DNA of 7,005 bases from an uncultured Allomuricauda sp. (GTDB taxonomy: Bacteria; Bacteroidota; Bacteroidia; Flavobacteriales; Flavobacteriaceae): assembly GCA_937911965.1 (NCBI GenBank), contig CALDPL010000428.1:1-7005 (forward strand), in the 5' to 3' direction. Of the stretch, positions 1-5,550 are shown in pieces; the stretch's first letter is position 1, and each line of letters begins with the position of its first letter. The notes under the pieces were generated by a model. That model was not told the DNA's origin. It was given only the letters and a program-made list of their open reading frames with translations, and did no database searches. The position numbers and the translations under genes are program-made.

Positions 1-54
1 ATGTTTCAATCCAAAATCGTCCAACCAACTGCGCAATTCCTTTTTGTTTTCCAT
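1..54 (-). CDS. Start of probable bifunctional DAHP synthase/chorismate mutase (partial)
   Basis: Only the first 18 codons are inside the window, reading MENKKELRSWLDDFGLKH from the ATG at 54. This resembles the N-terminus of the flavobacterial 3-deoxy-7-phosphoheptulonate synthase fused to a type II chorismate mutase, which makes DAHP from PEP and erythrose 4-phosphate and converts chorismate to prephenate. It begins 8 bases after the tyrA stop, in the expected place at the end of the pheA-aminotransferase-tyrA operon, so it would supply prephenate to the enzymes encoded upstream. The identification rests on this short N-terminus and on gene order; the catalytic parts are not visible. Confidence 0.65.
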   Translation of the reverse strand, partial: MENKKELRSWLDDFGLKH

Positions 55-62
55 ACTGTTTT

Positions 63-923
63 CTATTTTTTAGTAAGAGGGATTCCTTTGAGTATTTGTT
101 TTATTCTATTGGTGTTGCTCATTTCCTGATGGACCTTTTCAAAGTCCCCGGATTGGATCAGTTGTTTGAACCCGATGAGGTTCTGTATATATTCCTCCAG
201 GGTTTCCACCACATTGTCCTTATTCTGTTCAAAGATGGGGGTCCACATGTCCGGGGAGCTCTTGGCAAGGCGGACCGTGCTCTCGAATCCACTGCCGGCC
301 ATGTCAAAGATGTCCCGTTCGTTCCTTTCCTTATCGATCACCGTTTTCCCCAACATAAAGGAGCTGATGTGCGACAAATGGGAAACATAGGCGATATGGC
401 TGTCATGGGCCACGGGGTTCATATATCGGATGCGCATCCCAAGCCCCTGGAAGAGGGCCAAGGCCCTTTCCTGTAGCTTGAAGGCGGTCTTCTCCACCTC
501 ACAGATGATCATGGTCTTCCCCCCGTACAGCCCCTCCAAGGCGGCGGAGGGTCCCGAAAACTCCGTGCCCGCAATGGGATGGCAGGCCATAAAGTTCCTT
601 CTCTTGGGATGCCCGTCGACCCCTTCACAGATCAGTCGTTTGGTGGACCCGGCATCCATAACCAGGCAGTCGTCCCCCACGGCATCCAAGACTTTGGGGA
701 GTTCCCCCAACAGGGCGTTCACCGGAATGGCCACAAAGACCAGCTCCGCGTTCCCCAGGGAATTGTGATCGCCCCTTTCATCGATGATCCCGAGTTCCAG
801 GGCTTCCCGTATATGGGCATCGTTTTGGTCGATCCCCAACAGTCTGGCCTGCGGGTGCAACCGCTTGAGGTCCCTTGCAAAGGAGCCTCCGATAAGTCCC
901 AATCCTATGACAACTACATTCAT
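63..923 (-). CDS. tyrA: Prephenate dehydrogenase
   Basis: A 286-residue cytoplasmic enzyme that oxidatively decarboxylates prephenate to 4-hydroxyphenylpyruvate in tyrosine synthesis. The N-terminus is a Rossmann fold with the dinucleotide motif GLGLIGGS at residues 7-14 and an acidic D32 at the end of the second strand, which favours NAD. The catalytic segment HPIAGTEFSG starts at H115. The helical C-terminal domain has the His-rich stretch around residues 173-185 and the substrate-binding segment R218-LAKSSPDMW. There is no fused chorismate mutase or ACT domain, consistent with the mutase being carried by the next gene. The ATG at 923 follows the aminotransferase stop by a single base, so translation is probably coupled. 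The length is normal for a monofunctional TyrA. Confidence 0.95.
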   Translation of the reverse strand: MNVVVIGLGLIGGSFARDLKRLHPQARLLGIDQNDAHIREALELGIIDERGDHNSLGNAELVFVAIPVNALLGELPKVLDAVGDDCLVMDAGSTKRLICEGVDGHPKRRNFMACHPIAGTEFSGPSAALEGLYGGKTMIICEVEKTAFKLQERALALFQGLGMRIRYMNPVAHDSHIAYVSHLSHISSFMLGKTVIDKERNERDIFDMAGSGFESTVRLAKSSPDMWTPIFEQNKDNVVETLEEYIQNLIGFKQLIQSGDFEKVHQEMSNTNRIKQILKGIPLTKK

Positions 924-924
924 A

Positions 925-2067
925 TCAAAATCTCTTTATCGCTTCTGCGATTTTTTCTTCCTTTACACAGAGGGAAAACCGGATGTACCCCGCTCCCTTG
1001 CTGCCAAAAATGGTCCCTGGGGCCACAAAAATATCCCTTTCGTACAACAGCTTGTCCACAAAGCCTTCCGAGTCCAAGGCACCCTCGGGCAACTTGGCCC
1101 AGAGGAACATGCCCACGGCATTGGGATCGTATCCACAGCCCAGGGCATCGGCCAGTTGGAACATCAGTTCCCTTCTTCGGCCATAGACCCTGTCCAGGGC
1201 CTCGAACCATTCCGGCCCGCTTTTCAGGGCCACGGTGGCCCCTTTTTGAATGCCGTAGAACATCCCGGAATCCATATTGCTCTTGACCTGGAGGATGGCA
1301 TTGATGTGCTGGGCGCTGCCCAGGACCATGCCCACGCGCCAACCCGCCATATTGAAGGTCTTGCTCAGGGAGTTGAGCTCCAAACAGCAGTCCTTGGCCC
1401 CTTCGATGCCCAAGAGGCTCTTGGGGTCCTTGCCCAGTACAAAGCTGTAGGGATTGTCGTTTACCAATAAAATGTCCCTGCTGCGGGCAAAATCCACCAA
1501 GGCCCCCAATTGTGCTTCATCTGCCGTGGCCCCGGTGGGCATATGGGGATAGGACACCCACATCAACTTCACCTTGGAAAGGTCCCTTTTGGAAAGCTCC
1601 TCCAGGTCCGGGAACCAACCCCGCTGTGGGTCCAGGTCATAACAAATGGGTTCCGCCCCGACCAATTGGCTCACCGAGGAATAGGTCGGATAGCCCGGAT
1701 TGGGCAGCAGCACTTGGTCCCCGGGGTTCAAAAAGGCCATGCTGATGTGCATGATCCCTTCCTTGGATCCCATCAGGGGCAAGAGTTCGGAATTCGGATC
1801 GACACGGACCCCGAACTTCGATAGATAAAAGTCCGCAAAGGCCTTTCTCAGCTCGGGCAGTCCCTGATAACTCTGGTACTGGTGGGCCGAGGGATCCCCC
1901 AAAGAGTCCCTCAGGGCATCCAACACCTGCGGTGGGGGCGCCAGGTCCGGACTTCCAATGCCCATATTGATGATGGGCCTTCCCCCTTCCGCCAGCCCCC
2001 GCACTTCGCGGAGCTTTTTGGAAAAGTAGTATTCCTGTACGTTTCGTAATCTATCGGCTGTGATCAT
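925..2067 (-). CDS. PLP-dependent class I/II aminotransferase of the aromatic operon
   Basis: A 380-residue fold-type I aminotransferase. Visible landmarks are the substrate-loop segment MGIGSPD near residues 35-41, D204-N-P-Y207 (the Asp that contacts the PLP ring nitrogen), the Schiff-base lysine K236 in SLSKTFNMAGWRVG with R244 for the PLP phosphate, and R363 in YIRFSL for the substrate carboxylate. Between pheA and tyrA it most likely transaminates phenylpyruvate and 4-hydroxyphenylpyruvate, or prephenate, in the last steps of Phe and Tyr synthesis; substrate specificity is inferred from position only. Odd: the usual PHNPTG motif reads PHMPTG at 174-179, so M176 replaces the Asn that normally contacts the PLP hydroxyl. 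The ATG at 2067 lies 2 bases after the pheA stop. Confidence 0.9.
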   Translation of the reverse strand: MITADRLRNVQEYYFSKKLREVRGLAEGGRPIINMGIGSPDLAPPPQVLDALRDSLGDPSAHQYQSYQGLPELRKAFADFYLSKFGVRVDPNSELLPLMGSKEGIMHISMAFLNPGDQVLLPNPGYPTYSSVSQLVGAEPICYDLDPQRGWFPDLEELSKRDLSKVKLMWVSYPHMPTGATADEAQLGALVDFARSRDILLVNDNPYSFVLGKDPKSLLGIEGAKDCCLELNSLSKTFNMAGWRVGMVLGSAQHINAILQVKSNMDSGMFYGIQKGATVALKSGPEWFEALDRVYGRRRELMFQLADALGCGYDPNAVGMFLWAKLPEGALDSEGFVDKLLYERDIFVAPGTIFGSKGAGYIRFSLCVKEEKIAEAIKRF

Positions 2068-2069
2068 AC

Positions 2070-2894
2070 CTACAATGCGTTTTTATATTCCCCAAGGATC
2101 TTGAAATCCCCCACCATGATCTTCAACAGGGATTTGGCCTTGGCAAAATGTTCATAGGCCTCAAAGGTCACATCCACAAAAAAGGCATATTTCCACGGGG
2201 TCTCCACCACCGGCAGCGACTGGATCTTGGTCAGGTTCAGATTGCAATCGCTCATCACGTTGAGCACCGTGGCCAGACTCCCCCTTTTGTGGTCCGTTGT
2301 GAAACGGAGCGAGGCCTTGTCGATTTCCGATTTGGGCAGGAGTTTGTTCTTCTTCTTCAAAACGATAAAACGGGTCGAATTCACCTTTATGGTCTGTATT
2401 CCAGAGGCAATGATATCCAAATCGAACAAATCCGCAGCCATTTTCGGGGCAATTGCAGCTATATTGGCCAAATTGTCCATTTTGATCTGTTTGGCGGTCT
2501 GTGCGGTGTCCGGACTCTCCACCATTTTGATATGGGGATAGGCCTTGAAAAAAGCCTTGCACTGCAAGAGCGCCATGGGGTGGGAATGTACTTCCCTGAT
2601 ATCCTCCAGGGCCTGCCCCTTGAGCACCATCAAATGGTGGTCGATGTTCAGGTAATGTTCCCCGATGATATGGAGTTTGTTGTGGTACACCAGATTGTAG
2701 TTGGGAATGATGGAGCCCGCAATGGAGTTCTCAATGGCCATCACGCCCCGATCTGCGGTCCCGTCCAGGAGGTGGTCCACCAGGGCATCAAAGCTCATGC
2801 ACTCCAACAATTCGATTTCCTGCCCAAAAAAGTCCATGGCCACCTGATGGTGGTTGGAGCCCTGAATTCCCTGTATTGCTATTTTCAAACCCAT
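2070..2894 (-). CDS. pheA: Prephenate dehydratase with C-terminal ACT domain
   Basis: A 274-residue cytoplasmic enzyme that converts prephenate to phenylpyruvate, the committed step to phenylalanine. The catalytic domain (about 1-190) shows the N-terminal GIQGSNHHQVA glycine loop, AIENSIAGSI at 53-62, SPDTAQTAK near 127-135, and the conserved NSTRF at 172-176 with the catalytic Thr174. Residues from about 195 form an ACT domain with GSLATVL at 205-211. The second ACT motif, usually ESRP and part of the Phe site, reads QSLP at 225-228, so feedback inhibition may differ from the E. coli enzyme. It is the first large gene of the aromatic operon and lies directly behind an attenuator. It has no chorismate mutase fusion. 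The ATG at 2894 is only 3 bases after the terminator's U-tract. Confidence 0.95.
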   Translation of the reverse strand: MGLKIAIQGIQGSNHHQVAMDFFGQEIELLECMSFDALVDHLLDGTADRGVMAIENSIAGSIIPNYNLVYHNKLHIIGEHYLNIDHHLMVLKGQALEDIREVHSHPMALLQCKAFFKAYPHIKMVESPDTAQTAKQIKMDNLANIAAIAPKMAADLFDLDIIASGIQTIKVNSTRFIVLKKKNKLLPKSEIDKASLRFTTDHKRGSLATVLNVMSDCNLNLTKIQSLPVVETPWKYAFFVDVTFEAYEHFAKAKSLLKIMVGDFKILGEYKNAL

Positions 2895-2897
2895 ATC

Positions 2898-2927
2898 AAA
2901 AAAAAAGTCCCGAATTTTTCGGGACTT
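2898..2927 (-). terminator. Intrinsic terminator in the pheA leader (attenuator)
   Basis: On the minus strand a perfect 10-bp stem AAGTCCCGAA/TTCGGGACTT with a 3-base AAA loop is followed by a run of nine T, two of which also sit in the stem. It ends 3 bases before the pheA ATG. The neighbour on the other side, gldA, is divergent, so no upstream minus-strand gene other than the leader peptide exists for it to terminate. That makes regulated termination (attenuation) the natural reading. Confidence 0.9.
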
Positions 2928-2967
2928 GATCTAGTGGTTATACTTTATATATATTCACAACAGTCCC
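2921..2967 (-). promoter_or_regulatory. Antiterminator pairing of the phe attenuator
   Basis: GGGACT at 2967-2962 (minus strand), lying over codons 20-22 of the leader peptide, is exactly complementary to AGTCCC at 2926-2921, the 5' arm of the terminator. Pairing these two would prevent the terminator from forming. A ribosome stalled at the first Phe codons leaves the upstream arm free; one that reaches the stop codon at 2957-2955 covers it. This matches the classical attenuation logic. The pairing is 6 bp, by eye, with no folding energies computed. Confidence 0.7.
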
Positions 2968-3026
2968 CTACCGCTTTTAAAAAAGAAGTAAAAAAAGAAA
3001 CCGTTCCAAAAATATGTTGTTGTCAT
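2955..3026 (-). CDS. pheL: Phe-rich leader peptide of the aromatic operon
   Basis: A 23-codon reading frame from ATG at 3026 to TGA at 2955. Residues 5-7 read YFW and residues 10-16 read FFFYFFF, so it holds seven Phe, two Tyr and one Trp, followed by KSGRGLL. Its composition, length and place upstream of a terminator and pheA match leader peptides such as E. coli pheL, whose stalling when charged tRNA-Phe is scarce allows read-through. All codons from position 5 to 7 are aromatic and include Tyr and Trp, so it could also sense those tRNAs. There is no Shine-Dalgarno sequence, which is normal for Bacteroidota. An ATGAAATGA overlap gives a two-codon frame starting 5 bases earlier. The peptide has no homology-based support from this reading; the call rests on composition and context. 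Confidence 0.85.
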   Translation of the reverse strand: MTTTYFWNGFFFYFFFKSGRGLL

Positions 3027-3044
3027 TTCATTGTAAATTCCCGG

Positions 3045-3071
3045 CTAATTTAGATAAAAAACCCAAACTCA
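3045..3071 (-). promoter_or_regulatory. Candidate promoter of the aromatic operon
   Basis: Two minus-strand near-matches to the Bacteroidota -7 consensus TAnnTTTG lie before the leader peptide: TGAGTTTG at 3071-3064 and TAAATTAG at 3052-3045, each with one mismatch. Neither has a clear -33 TTTG at the proper distance. Either would give a short leader before the ATG at 3026. The promoter must lie in this intergenic region, but which element is used is not settled. Confidence 0.3.
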
Positions 3072-3216
3072 CCCCATTTCGAACAATTTTTTTGATTTTT
3101 TTTGAAAGCAGGCGATTCCATATGTGAATTCCCCATTTAAGGCCCCGTTTTTTGCGAATTGTCCCCTTGTGAAAAAAAGGATGGGCAGGCGGTCGGGGCA
3201 ATCCGGGGAAAGCTGC

Positions 3217-3248
3217 TGTGGAATCATGGGCCTAAAAGTGTATTTTTG
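3217..3248 (+). promoter_or_regulatory. Probable gldA promoter, Bacteroidota sigma-A type
   Basis: TATTTTTG at 3241-3248 matches the -7 consensus TAnnTTTG fully. TGTG at 3217-3220, 20 bases upstream, is a three-of-four match to the -33 TTTG. Transcription would start near 3253, giving a leader of only about 15 bases before the ATG at 3268. Confidence 0.55.
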
Positions 3249-3267
3249 ATGCCCAAAGCAAAAGTCC

Positions 3268-4161
3268 ATGTCCATAACCGTAACGAACATCAGCAAGAGC
3301 TTTGGCCCGCAGAAGGCCCTGGACAACGTTTCCTTCTCCATAAAAAAGGGGGAGGTCGTGGGTTTTTTGGGGCCCAATGGAGCCGGAAAATCCACCCTGA
3401 TGCGCATTCTGACCACCTACTACAAAGCGGACAGCGGACAGGCACAGGTCCACGGTTTTGATGTGGAAAGATCCCCAAGGGAGGTACAAAGGAGCATCGG
3501 CTACCTGCCGGAGCACAACCCCCTGTATTTGGATATGTACGTCAGGGAATACCTGGAATTCAACGCCGAGGCATATCGGGTCCCCAAAAGCAGGGTCCAA
3601 CAGGTCCTCGGGCCCACCGGCCTGGATCCCGAGGCCCACAAAAAGATCGGGCAGCTCTCCAAGGGCTATCGGCAGCGGGTGGGCCTGGCCGCCGCCCTGC
3701 TCCACGATCCCGAGGTATTGATCTTGGATGAGCCCACCACCGGCCTGGACCCCAACCAACTCATAGAGATCAGGAAACTGATCCAGGACATCGGAAAGGA
3801 GAAGACCATTCTATTGTCCACCCACATCATGAAGGAGGTGGAGGCCGTCTGTGACAGGGTGATCATCATCAACAAGGGAAAATTGGTGGCCGACAAAAGT
3901 CTGGAGGAACTCCGGGCCTCGGAGACCCAGATCATAGAAGTGGAGTTCGATTATCGGGTGGAGGAACAATTGCTGCGGCGCCTGCAACATGTCACCCAGG
4001 TCACCAATACCGGGGGCATGGTCTATGAGATCGCCTTTGACACCTCCAAGGACATGCGTCCGGCCGTATTTGATTTTGCCCACGACAACAAACTCAGGAC
4101 CCTACAGCTCAGCAGAAAGAACCGGAACCTGGAAAGCCTGTTCACCGAACTGACCCGTTAG
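3268..4161 (+). CDS. gldA: Gliding motility-associated ABC transporter ATP-binding subunit GldA
   Basis: A 297-residue cytoplasmic ATPase. It shows the Walker A GPNGAGKST at 35-43, a Q-loop region reading GYLPE near 78-82, the ABC signature as LSKGYRQ at 130-136, Walker B with LILDEP at 151-156 and catalytic E155, and the switch H186 in STHIMKE. The remaining ~90 residues form the C-terminal extension typical of this subfamily. Length and sequence agree with GldA, which in Flavobacterium johnsoniae pairs with the membrane protein GldF and with GldG and is needed for gliding. As in that organism the gene stands alone here, with gldF/gldG not in the window. It is divergent from the aromatic operon and convergent with the hemoglobin gene. 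A general ABC-2 type ATPase is the alternative, but the match to GldA is good. Confidence 0.88.
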   Translation: MSITVTNISKSFGPQKALDNVSFSIKKGEVVGFLGPNGAGKSTLMRILTTYYKADSGQAQVHGFDVERSPREVQRSIGYLPEHNPLYLDMYVREYLEFNAEAYRVPKSRVQQVLGPTGLDPEAHKKIGQLSKGYRQRVGLAAALLHDPEVLILDEPTTGLDPNQLIEIRKLIQDIGKEKTILLSTHIMKEVEAVCDRVIIINKGKLVADKSLEELRASETQIIEVEFDYRVEEQLLRRLQHVTQVTNTGGMVYEIAFDTSKDMRPAVFDFAHDNKLRTLQLSRKNRNLESLFTELTR

Positions 4162-4174
4162 GGACAGAGTCCCT
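4160..4174. terminator. Weak hairpin between convergent gldA and hemoglobin genes
   Basis: AGGGAC-AGA-GTCCCT forms a 6-bp stem with a 3-base loop and overlaps the gldA stop codon. Only three T follow on the plus strand and there is no T-run on the minus strand. It is the only candidate terminator in the 13-base gap between the two stop codons. Confidence 0.35.
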
Positions 4175-4603
4175 TTACAGTTTGCCGTCCCTTTTGCGCT
4201 GTTCGAAGATGGCCATGAACATACGCACCGAAATGTTCCGGGCCCGTTGTTTGGCCTTTTCGGCATTGGGGCCCTGGAAGTGATGGTCCAGGGTGGCCAA
4301 CCAATGTCGCAGCCAAATCCCAAAATGGTAGTTGTCAATGGTATTGTCAAAGTCCCGGTCCAATTGGGCGTGGACCAGTAGGGGGTTCCCCCTGTACTTT
4401 TGGGCAAAGAAGATGTTCATTTCCCAAAAGTCGGTCAGCTTTTCCAAATGTTCCGGCCAATCGGTGATGGTCTCATTGAAAAAATGCCCGATTTCGGGAT
4501 CTTGGCGCACCCGCTCATAAAAGCGGTGCACCAATCGGGAAACGTCCTCCCGGTTTTGTATATCGGCACCTTCGATCAATTCGCCTTTCCTATCCTCTTC
4601 CAT
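4175..4603 (-). CDS. Group III truncated hemoglobin
   Basis: A 142-residue cytoplasmic 2-over-2 globin. By comparison with Campylobacter jejuni Ctb, Y29 in FYERVRQDP is the distal B10 tyrosine, H52 in WPEHLEKLTDFW the distal E7 histidine, H78 in NPLLVHAQL the proximal heme ligand, and W97 in IWLRHW the G8 tryptophan. All the expected group III heme-pocket residues are present. Members bind O2 and NO and are linked to nitrosative or microaerobic stress; the exact reaction here is unknown. The N-terminal ~15 residues are extra and charged. The ATG at 4603 follows the MarR-type gene by 9 bases, so the two are probably one transcript and the regulator probably controls the globin. Confidence 0.9.
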   Translation of the reverse strand: MEEDRKGELIEGADIQNREDVSRLVHRFYERVRQDPEIGHFFNETITDWPEHLEKLTDFWEMNIFFAQKYRGNPLLVHAQLDRDFDNTIDNYHFGIWLRHWLATLDHHFQGPNAEKAKQRARNISVRMFMAIFEQRKRDGKL

Positions 4604-4612
4604 GGCGGTATC

Positions 4613-5215
4613 CTATTTTGCTTCGTATTCCTCACAATCCAAACGAATATCGGACGCATTCAATTTCCGTTCCAATAAATGACAATACGATTCAGTCCCA
4701 TTGTTCTCATAAAACTTACAGGTAAAACAACTGCGTTGCTCGGTCAGGATATCGTTTTGGTGCATTTGGTGGACTACCTGGGAAAGGATTTGGTACAATT
4801 TCTCCTGCTGGAAGGGGGTCATGCGGTTCATGGCCCGGGCCACGGGATCGGCAAAATCCTGGGTCTCCAAGACCATCATTCGACCCTTTTCGGACAACCT
4901 AATGGTATAGCTCCTATTGTCCACATTGGAGTGATCCTTTTCAATCATGCCCTTTTGGTCCAGGGACCGAATGGCATCGCTCAGGGTCGGCTTGGTCACA
5001 TGGAATTCCTTGGCCAAAGAGCTTACGGTATTGTACTCTTGCTTGTGGTGGGCCACAAATATCAAAATCTGGATTTGGATGGGACTCAGGCCCAAATGCT
5101 TCGCCTTCTCCCACAACAGGACCTTGAAGGCCTGGGAAATCCGCTCCAGCCCGGCCACGATCTTACTCGTGAGGTCCAGGTGCTGCTGTTTTGGATCAAA
5201 AATTCTTTTCTCCAT
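4613..5215 (-). CDS. MarR-family transcriptional regulator with C-terminal Cys4 tail
   Basis: A 200-residue winged helix-turn-helix protein, counted from the ATG at 5215; an in-frame TTG three codons upstream was not used. Helices before residue 57 form the dimer and first HTH part. Residues 62-94 carry the DNA-recognition region (SSLAKEFHVTKPTLSDAIRSLDQKG), and the wing follows with DNRSYTIRLSEKG to about 111. Usual MarR proteins are about 140-150 residues; this one has an extra tail with C163-x2-C166-x11-C178-H-x14-C194, which looks like a zinc or Fe-S site or a thiol switch. Overlapping the promoter region is a near-palindrome that recurs before two neighbouring transcription units, so it probably represses itself and them. 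The ligand is not known. Confidence 0.88.
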   Translation of the reverse strand: MEKRIFDPKQQHLDLTSKIVAGLERISQAFKVLLWEKAKHLGLSPIQIQILIFVAHHKQEYNTVSSLAKEFHVTKPTLSDAIRSLDQKGMIEKDHSNVDNRSYTIRLSEKGRMMVLETQDFADPVARAMNRMTPFQQEKLYQILSQVVHQMHQNDILTEQRSCFTCKFYENNGTESYCHLLERKLNASDIRLDCEEYEAK

Positions 5216-5250
5216 AAAAAACAAAGCCTGCCGGGAGGCTCCCGACAGGC
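5216..5250 (-). terminator. Intrinsic terminator abutting the marR start codon
   Basis: On the minus strand an 11-bp stem (GCCTGTCGGGA with TCCCGGCAGGC, one U-G wobble, GCC loop) is followed by TTTGTTTTTT, and the next base is the A of the marR ATG at 5215. The wobble becomes a C-A mismatch on the plus strand, so it is designed for minus-strand RNA. It ends the DUF2024 transcript. Confidence 0.85.
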
Positions 5251-5257
5251 AAAGTTA
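5250..5257 (-). promoter_or_regulatory. Candidate marR promoter -7 element
   Basis: TAACTTTG on the minus strand is a full match to TAnnTTTG. No good -33 TTTG lies about 20 bases upstream. Transcription would start near 5245, inside the 5' arm of the terminator hairpin, so transcripts from this promoter would lack part of the stem and escape termination. The element overlaps the operator-like palindrome by three bases. Confidence 0.5.
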
Positions 5258-5267
5258 GCATTCCTAA
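5255..5267. promoter_or_regulatory. Operator-like palindrome O1, upstream of marR
   Basis: TTAGCATTCCTAA differs by one base from the perfect palindrome TTAGGATTCCTAA found at 6287-6299. It overlaps the candidate marR -7 element and the stop codon of the DUF2024 gene. The position fits autorepression. That the MarR-type protein binds here is inferred. Confidence 0.6.
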
Positions 5268-5536
5268 TCAAATGAATTGCAGTTTTCCATTTCAATTATG
5301 TGGTAGCCCTTTTCCAAGATTGAGGCTTCCACCTCGAGAGGGGCGGTCTCCATATGGCAAAAACGGCATTCCTTGGCAGTCAAGTTCCCGGTCCAAAAGG
5401 ACTTGGTGGCAAGATACTCCCGCCCAAAATCGAAAACGGTCCCCGGGTCCTGCAGTTCGCTGGGCACCAGGATGTCAAAATGCATATTGCGTCCATTTTT
5501 TCTGGGGACATAGGTGTCCCAAACTGAAACTTTCAT
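5264..5536 (-). CDS. DUF2024 family protein
   Basis: A 90-residue soluble protein, counted from the ATG at 5536, which begins with the family-typical MKVSVWDTYV followed by RKNGRNMHFDILVP. An upstream ATG at 5554 adds six residues and overlaps the stop of the preceding gene as ATGA, so translational coupling from that codon is possible. The C-terminal part has ECRFCHMETAP with a CxxCH motif and a further Cys in MENC near the end. There is no signal peptide, so CxxCH is unlikely to bind heme c; a metal site is possible. The function of DUF2024 is unknown. Its partner is the secreted protein gene just upstream, and its transcript probably ends at the hairpin before marR. Confidence 0.8.
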   Translation of the reverse strand: MKVSVWDTYVPRKNGRNMHFDILVPSELQDPGTVFDFGREYLATKSFWTGNLTAKECRFCHMETAPLEVEASILEKGYHIIEMENCNSFD

Positions 5537-5550
5537 AGGCACATTGTTTA

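Noticed and set aside
96..1470. Several plus-strand open frames of 70-235 codons across tyrA and the aminotransferase gene
   Set aside because: They lie opposite two well-identified genes, show no family features, and reflect the composition of the antisense strand.
2148..3053. A 301-codon plus-strand frame covering pheA and its leader
   Set aside because: It is antisense to pheA and to the attenuator, has low-complexity His/Gln/Val-rich sequence and no recognisable domain.
3142..3199. Inverted repeat GCCCCG/CGGGGC upstream of gldA
   Set aside because: The arms are only 6 bp and 46 bases apart, and both lie upstream of the probable transcription start, so a leader structure is unlikely.
3069..3759. 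Minus-strand frames of 115 and 175 codons opposite the start of gldA
   Set aside because: They are antisense to conserved Walker A and Q-loop coding sequence; no family resemblance.
5216..5224. TTG start three codons upstream of the marR ATG
   Set aside because: The added codons are the U-tract of the terminator; the ATG at 5215 gives a normal start.
5312..5362. CxxCH in DUF2024 as a cytochrome c heme site
   Set aside because: The protein has no signal peptide and c-type heme is attached outside the cytoplasm.
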